Shown: one piece after another, positions 1 through 5,600 of the stretch
How positions within the stretch are numbered: the stretch's first letter is position 1
Layout: each line of letters opens with the position of its first letter
Assembly (NCBI GenBank): GCA_964546275.1
Contig: CAZJJG010000028.1
Span: forward strand, 1 to 13,945
Direction: 5' to 3'
Source: MED-G78 sp964546275
Lineage (GTDB): Bacteria; Pseudomonadota; Gammaproteobacteria; Magnimaribacterales; D2472
Length of the DNA stretch: 13,945 nt
Program-made: the position numbers and the translations under genes
Notes under the pieces: model-generated
Databases searched by the model: none
What the model was told of the DNA's origin: nothing
Seen by the model: only the letters and a program-made list of their open reading frames with translations

Positions 1-6
1 AAATAT

Positions 7-627
7 TTAAGATTTAGTGGCGGTTCCCCAATAGTTATAGCCTGCAATACTTGGAGTGCTAGGGAGGTACATTTGCTCCATATTCTCTATTTCAAATCCT
101 GCTGAGGTTATTAAATTTGGGATATCTCTATTGAGATGGCAGCCACCAGCAATTTTCCCCCAAAGAGGATCAATTCTTTTTTGCCACTTAGCAACTTTAG
201 GGTCAGGAGCTTGGCCGTGCTCACAAAATACTAATTTACCACCAGGCTTTAAAACTCGAAGCATTTCTTTATTTGCTTCAAGCACATCTGGAATAGTGCA
301 CATCGTATAGGTAATTAAAACAGTATCGACATGATTATCAGGAAGAGGGATGTCTTCTGCACCACACAGCATAAAGTCGACATTAACTTGATGTTCTTCA
401 GCGACATCTTTTGCAAGGTTGTTGAGCTCAACTGAAGGGTCGAGTCCTAAAACTTTATCAATTTTACTCATGTCATAAAAAGGAATATTTAAACCAGATC
501 CAATTCCAACATCCAAGACAAGACCTTGTGCTAATGGCACAACTTTTTTTCTTTGATAGTTAATTGGCTTTGAGCCACATGTGCAATTTAAAAACTTCGG
601 TAAAACATACTTCTCATACAAACTCAT
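7..627 (-). CDS. Class I SAM-dependent methyltransferase, METTL7-like
   Basis: A 206-residue protein with the Rossmann methyltransferase fold. Visible motifs are the SAM-binding VLDVGIGSGLN at residues 37-47, the acidic residue after strand 2 (D63 in GLDPS), a motif II/III stretch near AEDIPLPDNHVD at 90-101, and LRVLKPGGKLVF at 123-134. The C-terminal third (EHG at 136-138, RIDPLW at 151-156, GGCHLNRD at 161-168) resembles, from memory, the METTL7/TMT1 thiol-methyltransferase family rather than UbiE. The substrate is unknown; a small thiol or lipid-like molecule is only a guess. No signal peptide or clear membrane segment is seen, so it is probably cytosolic. It is the second gene of a leftward pair: the upstream SDR stop lies 2 nt before this ATG, and a GAGG sits 7 nt upstream, inside the SDR end. 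This suggests co-transcription and translational coupling. The stop codon lies 6 nt from the window edge. Confidence 0.85.
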   Translation of the reverse strand: MSLYEKYVLPKFLNCTCGSKPINYQRKKVVPLAQGLVLDVGIGSGLNIPFYDMSKIDKVLGLDPSVELNNLAKDVAEEHQVNVDFMLCGAEDIPLPDNHVDTVLITYTMCTIPDVLEANKEMLRVLKPGGKLVFCEHGQAPDPKVAKWQKRIDPLWGKIAGGCHLNRDIPNLITSAGFEIENMEQMYLPSTPSIAGYNYWGTATKS

Positions 628-629
628 AC

Positions 630-1511
630 CTAATCCTCTATCTCTCTTAGAGTTTCTTCAATTCCTGTTGAGCCCATAGACATACCACTAATCCTCATGT
701 CTCCTAAATCAGCAGCCATGGCTTCACGCATACCTTTTACTAATCCAGTTCTATCTACTGTTAAGCCACCATCAACACAAAGGTTATGACCGGTAACAAA
801 TCGTGATTCATCGGATGCTAGAAATAATGCTGCATAGGCAATATCTAAAGGTTGTCCAAGGGCTTCGATAGGCTGGAGCCCTTTAATACGTTCATCCCAG
901 TCCTCAGAAGCTGCATTTAATAGAGGGGTGTTTATAGCTCCAGGAGAAATACTATTAACTCGTATTTTAAATTCACCAAGTTCCAATGAAGTAGTTTGCG
1001 ATAAATTGATCACGGCTGCCTTAGCTGCAGAATAAGCCTGTGGGCCACCACCACCTGACATACCAGCAATAGAAGCTGTATTGATTATAGAAGCGCCATT
1101 AGGATTAGTTTTCATTACCCTTGATGCATGTTTAATGCCCATAAATACCGACTTAAGTAATATAGCCATCGACTGATCCCACTCATCTGCATCTATATCG
1201 CTAATAGAACCAAAAGCACCACCAATCCCAGCGTTATTAAATAAAATATCTAATTGACCAAACTCATTCATAGCTTGCTGAACCATTTTTTCTATATCAG
1301 CCTCTTTAGAAACATCAGTTTTTATTAGCATAAGTGCATCTTTAAAACCTTTTTGCGATGCAATATTAGAAGTTTCTTCTAAAGTGGTTTCATTGATATC
1401 TGTTATAACAACTTTTGCACCTTCTTCTAAAAATAATAGAGCAGTCTCTCTACCAATACCGCTTCCAGCGCCAGTAATGATAGCTACTTTATTTAATAAT
1501 CTTTTTTCCAT
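630..1511 (-). CDS. Short-chain dehydrogenase/reductase (classical SDR)
   Basis: A 293-residue NAD(P)-dependent oxidoreductase. It has the classical cofactor motif TGAGSGIG at 13-20, NNAG at 92-95, the catalytic Ser147 (INTAS), Tyr160 and Lys164 (YSAAK), SPGAINTP at 189-196, and VDGG near 246-249. Asp38 at the end of strand 2 (VVITD) predicts NAD(H) preference over NADP(H). Two features are odd. The helix-4 Asn of the usual tetrad (as in xNLKGVF) is replaced by Leu118 (ILLKSVF). The chain also continues about 43 residues past VDGG, where most classical SDRs stop within roughly ten. The substrate, some alcohol/ketone pair, cannot be told. The start is supported by an AAGGAG 10 nt upstream. It is the first gene of a leftward operon with the methyltransferase and is divergent from another SDR-superfamily gene. 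Confidence 0.92.
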   Translation of the reverse strand: MEKRLLNKVAIITGAGSGIGRETALLFLEEGAKVVITDINETTLEETSNIASQKGFKDALMLIKTDVSKEADIEKMVQQAMNEFGQLDILFNNAGIGGAFGSISDIDADEWDQSMAILLKSVFMGIKHASRVMKTNPNGASIINTASIAGMSGGGGPQAYSAAKAAVINLSQTTSLELGEFKIRVNSISPGAINTPLLNAASEDWDERIKGLQPIEALGQPLDIAYAALFLASDESRFVTGHNLCVDGGLTVDRTGLVKGMREAMAADLGDMRISGMSMGSTGIEETLREIED

Positions 1512-1578
1512 AATAAAAAAACTCCTTCTTCCAATTATCTTATAGAAATAATAATTAAGAAACTAGAATTGTTTTACC

Positions 1579-1656
1579 CTACCAATTATTTAATTGACCA
1601 AACTGTTCATCAGATAGCTTAATAAGCTCTATAGAAAGATTAAGGCTTTTTGGCAT
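1579..1656 (-). CDS. Possible 25-codon small ORF (unproven)
   Basis: ATG at 1656-1654 and TAG at 1581-1579 give a peptide starting MPKSLNLSIELIK and ending FGQLNNW. It lies in the spacer upstream of, and on the same strand as, the SDR gene. No good Shine-Dalgarno precedes the ATG (only TTAAGT directly before it), and an ORF of this size can easily occur by chance in such DNA. What attracts attention is that its QFGQL is encoded by a 14-mer identical to, and in the same codon frame as, part of the SDR gene encoding EFGQL. It could be a leader peptide, a gene remnant or chance. I recognise no family. Confidence 0.18.
   Translation of the reverse strand: MPKSLNLSIELIKLSDEQFGQLNNW
1616..1628. 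repeat. Perfect 13-bp palindrome in divergent SDR spacer
   Basis: AGCTTA-A-TAAGCT is a perfect inverted repeat with 6-bp arms and a 1-bp centre. It lies between the leftward SDR operon and the rightward reductase gene, so it is well placed for an operator serving both. A palindrome this short and A/T-rich can also arise by chance. No regulator gene is adjacent. Confidence 0.3.
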
Positions 1657-1693
1657 ACTTAATGTAATATTGTATTTTTAAGGAGAGATTAAA

Positions 1694-2692
1694 ATGGATA
1701 AAGTTTTAGTAACAGGTGTATCTGGTTTTATAGGCATGCATTGCGCTCAGCAGCTCTTAGAGCAAGGCTACCAAGTTGTAGGAACAACGCGCTCATCCAG
1801 CAAGCACGATGAGGTTATCGAAGCGATAGGCCATGAAAACCTTAGTTTAGTTAATGCTGATCTTTTATCAGATGAAGGCTGGGACGCAGCCATTGAGGGC
1901 TGTGATTACATATTACATGTTGCATCTCCAGTCATGATGGGTGAACCAGATCATGAAGATGTTTTAGTGAGACCTGCTAAAGAAGGCACTATGAGAGTGG
2001 TTGAATTGGCAGCAAAACATAAAGTTAAAAGGGTGGTGATTACTTCATCTGTTGCAGCAGTTTCATTTGGACCTCATTTTCATAAAGATCATTTTGATGA
2101 TACAGATTGGTCTGATATTAATGATCCAGGAATTCCTGCATACAATAAAAGTAAAACAGTTGCTGAGAAAGCTGCAAGAGAATTTGTAGCAGGATTGAGT
2201 GGAGATGATAAATTAGAGATCTGTACTATGCACCCAGCTTTAGTAGTAGGCCCATCACTATCAGGTGATATCGGTGAATCTAATATAGTGGTAAAAAGAA
2301 TGCTTGATGGCTCAACCCCAGGAACTCCAAGACTTCAAATGGGATTTGTAGATGTAAGAGACGTTGCAAAGATGCACGTTGCAGCTATGACAGCAGATGG
2401 CGCTGCAGGACAAAGATTTATATTATCTGAAAGCTCTTTGTGGTTATCTGAGATGGCAACCATTTTAAGAGAGGCAGGGTTTGATAAAGCACCAAAAAGA
2501 AATATTCCCAATTTCATTTTAAAAATTATTGCTCTGTGGGATAAAGATTTAGCAGGGACTATTCCTTTACTTGGGAGAACTGGTACTTATGATATTTCAA
2601 AAACAAAAGATATCTTAGGTTGGCAACCCACTAAAGCTGCAGATGCAATTGTAGACTGTGCTCAGCATTTAAAAACTAAGGGTTTGATTTAA
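1694..2692 (+). CDS. NAD(P)-dependent reductase, dihydroflavonol reductase-like extended SDR
   Basis: A 332-residue extended SDR. Motifs are TGVSGFIG at 7-14 (TGxxGFxG), HVASP at 75-79, VVITSSVAAV at 114-123 with the catalytic Ser, YNKSK at 150-154 (YxxxK active site), HPALVVGP at 180-187, and FVDVRDVA at 218-225. Arg33 after strand 2 (TTRSS) suggests NADPH preference. The pattern matches the DFR / cinnamoyl-CoA reductase / aldehyde reductase group better than true sugar epimerases, and length is normal for that group. In bacteria such enzymes reduce aldehydes or ketones; the substrate here is unknown. AGGAG at 1681-1685 lies 8 nt before the ATG and fixes the start. The gene stands alone, divergent from the SDR-methyltransferase pair and followed 14 bp later by the 3' end of an opposing tRNA. 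No hairpin terminator is seen after it. Confidence 0.9.
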   Translation: MDKVLVTGVSGFIGMHCAQQLLEQGYQVVGTTRSSSKHDEVIEAIGHENLSLVNADLLSDEGWDAAIEGCDYILHVASPVMMGEPDHEDVLVRPAKEGTMRVVELAAKHKVKRVVITSSVAAVSFGPHFHKDHFDDTDWSDINDPGIPAYNKSKTVAEKAAREFVAGLSGDDKLEICTMHPALVVGPSLSGDIGESNIVVKRMLDGSTPGTPRLQMGFVDVRDVAKMHVAAMTADGAAGQRFILSESSLWLSEMATILREAGFDKAPKRNIPNFILKIIALWDKDLAGTIPLLGRTGTYDISKTKDILGWQPTKAADAIVDCAQHLKTKGLI

Positions 2693-2706
2693 TACAAAAA
2701 GAGAAG

Positions 2707-2782
2707 TGGCTCCCCGAGCAAGGCTCGAACTTGCGACAAATTGATTAACAGTCAACTGCTCTACCAACTGAGCTATCGGGGA
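2707..2782 (-). tRNA. tRNA-Asn (anticodon GUU)
   Basis: A complete 76-nt cloverleaf reads on the minus strand. The acceptor arms at 2776-2782 and 2711-2717 pair perfectly over 7 bp, the discriminator is G (complement of 2710), and CCA is encoded at 2709-2707. The anticodon GTT lies at 2749-2747 in the loop CTGTTAA. The T stem GCAAG/CTTGC encloses TTCGAGC, and the D arm is GCTC/GAGC. The anticodon stem closes with a G-U wobble. It is divergent from uvrB. Confidence 0.97.
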
Positions 2783-2792
2783 ACGCGAAAGC

Positions 2793-2800
2793 ATTATAAT
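2793..2800. promoter_or_regulatory. Palindromic -10 region shared by tRNA-Asn and uvrB
   Basis: ATTATAAT is its own reverse complement. It gives a perfect TATAAT on the minus strand (2798-2793), about 11 nt before the tRNA 5' end, and a perfect TATAAT on the plus strand (2795-2800), 30 nt before the uvrB ATG. The tRNA side is followed by a G/C-richer discriminator (GCTTTCGCGT), as is common for stable-RNA promoters. No good -35 hexamer is visible at 16-18 bp spacing in either direction. The tRNA assignment is the stronger of the two. Confidence 0.5.
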
Positions 2801-2830
2801 TAATTTTTTAAGAAATAAGTATAGATATTT

Positions 2831-4840
2831 ATGACAAAAACATTAAAGGTTGTTTCTGACTTCGAACCAGCCGGAAGTCAACCTCAAGCAATTGCAAGTT
2901 TAGTTGAAGGACTAGACAACGGATTATTACACCAAGTTCTCCTTGGAGTAACCGGCTCAGGCAAGACTTACACCATGGCTAAGGTGATTGAGGAGACTCA
3001 GAGACCAGCTATTATTATGGTGCATAACAAAACTTTAGCAGCTCAACTTTATGGAGAATTTAAAGATTTCTTTCCCAATAATTCAGTAGAGTACTTTGTT
3101 TCTTATTATGATTATTATCAACCAGAAGCTTATGTTCCAACTTCAGATACTTATATAGCTAAAGATGCTTCTATCAATGAGCACATTGAACAAATGCGTT
3201 TATCAGCAACTAAGGCATTATTAGAAAGAAAGGATGCCATTGTTATTGCTACGGTTTCTTCTATCTATGGCTTAGGCGCGCCTGAGTCTTATTTAAAAAT
3301 GGTGATGCATTTAGACAGAGGAGATATTGTTGATCAAAGAGATCTTTTAAGAAGACTCTCCACACTCCAGTACACTCGGAATGATCTTGATTTTAGAAGA
3401 GCTACTTTTAGAGTTAGAGGAGATACGATCGATGTCTATCCAGCAGATTCAGATAGTGAAGCATTACGCATAGAGTTATTTGGAGACGAGATAGAAAAGC
3501 TATCTTGGTTTGATCCACTAACAGGCAGCATTATTAATGAGACACCAAGGGCAACTATCTTTCCTAAAACTCATTACGTCACTCCTAAACAAACCGTGCT
3601 TGATTGTATTGATGATATAAAAGATGAATTAAAAGAACGTTTAGATTATTTAAGATCGATCAATAAATTAGTTGAAGCTCAAAGATTAGAAGAGAGAACT
3701 CGTTATGACATAGAAATGATGCATGAGCTTGGTTATTGCCAAGGAGTAGAAAATTACTCACGCTATCTTTCAGGCAGAAATCCTGGGCAATCACCTCCAT
3801 GCTTATTTGATTATCTCCCGAAAGATTCAATAGTATTCATTGATGAGTCTCATGTATCAGTTCCACAAATTGGCGCCATGTATAAAGGCGACAGATCTAG
3901 AAAAGAAACCCTGGTTGAATATGGTTTTAGATTACCCTCTGCAATGGACAATAGACCCTTAAAATTCGAAGAGTGGGAAGCGCTAGCACCTCAGCGTGTT
4001 TACGTATCTGCAACCCCAAGCAAATATGAATTAGAGCGCCATGACAATATGGTTGAGTTACTCGTTAGACCGACAGGACTAACAGATCCAGAAATAGAAA
4101 TACGCCCTGCAGGTACTCAAATTGATGATGTGATAGGTGAGTGTAATGAAAGAGTGAAATTGAAAGAGAGAGTGCTTATTACCACTTTAACAAAAAGAAT
4201 GGCTGAAGATTTAACAGATTATTTAAATGAAAATGGTATTAAAGCAAGATATATTCATTCAGATACCGATACAGTTGAAAGGGTGGAAATTATTAGAGAT
4301 TTAAGGCTAGGGGCTTTTGATGTTTTAGTTGGTATTAACCTTTTAAGAGAAGGTTTAGATATTCCCGAAGTAAGTCTTGTAGCTATATTAGATGCTGACA
4401 AAGAAGGCTTTTTAAGATCAGAAACCACCATGATTCAGACTATCGGAAGAGCTGCTAGAAATATTAGAGGAAGAGCTATTCTCTATGCAGATAAAATTAC
4501 AGGATCCATGCAAAGAGCTATCGATGAAACGGATAGAAGAAGAGCTATTCAAGAGGCCTTTAATGAAGAGAACAACATTACACCTACCTCAATAACAAAA
4601 GGTATCAAGGATATTATGGAGGGTGCTAGAAGGATTAAAGGTAAGGAAAAGAATAAACGTCAAGATATAGAAAAAGAGCTATCTTTTAAAATTAAAGATG
4701 ATTCAATTGAAAACTTAAGTCAGTCTATCCAAAAGGTAGAAGATCAGATGTATATTTTTGCTAAAGAAATGGAATTTGAAAAAGCTGCACTATGCAGAGA
4801 TAAAATTAAGTACCTGAGACGACAGTTAATTGATCTATAG
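2831..4840 (+). CDS. uvrB: Excinuclease ABC subunit B
   Basis: UvrB is the damage-verifying helicase-like subunit of nucleotide excision repair. It is loaded by UvrA and then recruits UvrC for incision. At 669 residues it is close to E. coli UvrB (673). Visible are Walker A GVTGSGKT at 39-46, the tyrosine-rich beta-hairpin YYDYYQPEAYVP at 92-103 that inserts behind the lesion, the Walker B-like box DESH at 338-341, YVSATPSKYE at 391-400, helicase motif VI QTIGRAARN at 536-544, and a C-terminal UVR motif at about 631-666 that contacts UvrC/UvrA. All appear intact. The ATG start matches the family N-terminus, although no clear Shine-Dalgarno precedes it. Its 3' end overlaps the convergent mltF-like gene by 35 bp. 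I saw no LexA-type box upstream, so SOS control is not evident. Confidence 0.98.
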   Translation: MTKTLKVVSDFEPAGSQPQAIASLVEGLDNGLLHQVLLGVTGSGKTYTMAKVIEETQRPAIIMVHNKTLAAQLYGEFKDFFPNNSVEYFVSYYDYYQPEAYVPTSDTYIAKDASINEHIEQMRLSATKALLERKDAIVIATVSSIYGLGAPESYLKMVMHLDRGDIVDQRDLLRRLSTLQYTRNDLDFRRATFRVRGDTIDVYPADSDSEALRIELFGDEIEKLSWFDPLTGSIINETPRATIFPKTHYVTPKQTVLDCIDDIKDELKERLDYLRSINKLVEAQRLEERTRYDIEMMHELGYCQGVENYSRYLSGRNPGQSPPCLFDYLPKDSIVFIDESHVSVPQIGAMYKGDRSRKETLVEYGFRLPSAMDNRPLKFEEWEALAPQRVYVSATPSKYELERHDNMVELLVRPTGLTDPEIEIRPAGTQIDDVIGECNERVKLKERVLITTLTKRMAEDLTDYLNENGIKARYIHSDTDTVERVEIIRDLRLGAFDVLVGINLLREGLDIPEVSLVAILDADKEGFLRSETTMIQTIGRAARNIRGRAILYADKITGSMQRAIDETDRRRAIQEAFNEENNITPTSITKGIKDIMEGARRIKGKEKNKRQDIEKELSFKIKDDSIENLSQSIQKVEDQMYIFAKEMEFEKAALCRDKIKYLRRQLIDL

Positions 4841-5537
4841 TTTGCTTACAAGAAGCAAGCGACATCAAGGTTGAATACTGAGCAGTTCTTTCAACGAAAT
4901 CAATAGTTTGCTGGCCGCGCGAATAACCATTTTGAGGTTTGAAATATAATTCCTCACCATCAAGAATAATCAGTTCTTTCTTTAAGTCGTTCCAACTTAA
5001 TACAGCAGGATCAATATTAGTTTTTAAAATTGCATTTTTGATATTAGTTGCGCCAAGATTATAAGTTGCTAATGCAAAATTCATCCTATCGCTTTCGAGG
5101 CCATAATCAATTAAGCCATACATATTCGATAAATGTTGTGACCCTCCAATAATGCTATTACGAGGATCTATACGATTGGTTATACCAAGACCTTTTGCAG
5201 TTTGCTGAGTAAGCATCATCATGCCGCGAACGCCCATATTTGATTTAGCTCTTGGATCCCATTGTGATTCTTGAAAAGATACCGCAGCCAAAAACTCCCA
5301 TTCCAATCCAGTCAGCTCACCAGCTTCTTCAAATAAATCTTTAAATTTATAAAAGCGACTTTCAAGCAAGTCATTAAATTTATTCTTTTCAAAATTATTT
5401 AGCTTTAATGTTGTATCTACATAATTTTGAAGATCAGCACATTCTTGAATAATAGGATTCACTTCTTCAACCTTCGAACAGCTTGAAAGACTCGTTGTTA
5501 TTAAAATAACTAAAAAATGTTGAAAGAAATTACTCAT
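4806..5537 (-). CDS. mltF: MltF-like lytic transglycosylase lipoprotein, catalytic domain only
   Basis: A 243-residue peptidoglycan lytic transglycosylase that cleaves the MurNAc-GlcNAc bond to give 1,6-anhydro ends. The N-terminus is a lipoprotein signal (hydrophobic core about 8-16, lipobox LSSC with Cys20 followed by Ser), which predicts outer-membrane anchoring facing the periplasm. The SLT domain spans about 72-225, with the catalytic Glu90 in FQESQWD, GVRGMMMLT at 102-110, and ALATYNLGATN at 155-165. It closely resembles the C-terminal domain of E. coli MltF. E. coli MltF is about 518 residues and has an N-terminal solute-binding (SBP_bac_3) domain; here only about 50 residues lie between the Cys and the catalytic domain, so that sensor domain is absent. 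The gene is divergent from purL, as in E. coli, which supports orthology. Its 3' end overlaps uvrB. It has no strong Shine-Dalgarno. Confidence 0.88.
   Translation of the reverse strand: MSNFFQHFLVILITTSLSSCSKVEEVNPIIQECADLQNYVDTTLKLNNFEKNKFNDLLESRFYKFKDLFEEAGELTGLEWEFLAAVSFQESQWDPRAKSNMGVRGMMMLTQQTAKGLGITNRIDPRNSIIGGSQHLSNMYGLIDYGLESDRMNFALATYNLGATNIKNAILKTNIDPAVLSWNDLKKELIILDGEELYFKPQNGYSRGQQTIDFVERTAQYSTLMSLASCKQTIDQLTVVSGT
4842..4858. repeat. Small hairpin just after the uvrB stop
   Basis: TTGCTT and AAGCAA form 6-bp arms around the 5-nt loop ACAAG, 1 nt after the uvrB stop codon and inside the 3' coding end of the opposing mltF-like gene. No U-run follows on the plus strand, so it is not a standard intrinsic terminator. 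It could stabilise the uvrB mRNA 3' end, or be chance. Confidence 0.25.
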
Positions 5538-5561
5538 TTATATTTTTTTACTTCAAAACAT

Positions 5562-5575
5562 CACTATAATTAGTG
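5562..5575. promoter_or_regulatory. Inverted-repeat -10 region between mltF and purL
   Basis: CACTA-TAAT-TAGTG is a perfect inverted repeat with 5-bp arms. It carries a consensus TATAAT on the plus strand (5565-5570), 30 nt before the purL GTG, and TATAGT (5 of 6 consensus) on the minus strand (5568-5563), 25 nt before the mltF-like ATG. The whole divergent spacer is only 63 bp, so both promoters must lie in or near it. No convincing -35 and no E. coli-type PurR box is visible. Confidence 0.45.
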
Positions 5576-5600
5576 CATACATTATTTCAGACCGGAACAA

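Noticed and set aside
56..310. An 84-codon open frame antisense to the methyltransferase
   Set aside because: It is the complement of conserved methyltransferase motifs, with no start signal and no family resemblance.
2693..2830. An integration site or mobile element at the tRNA-Asn gene
   Set aside because: tRNA genes often host islands, but no integrase and no repeat of the tRNA 3' end was seen nearby, and core genes flank it.
4842..4858. A rho-independent terminator for uvrB
   Set aside because: The 6-bp stem with a 5-nt loop exists, but no T-run follows, so it does not meet the usual form; it is listed only as a small hairpin.
5538..5600. A PurR operator in front of purL
   Set aside because: No sequence like the enterobacterial PUR box (ACGCAAAC-type half sites) is present; the A/T-centred repeat is better explained by the -10 region.
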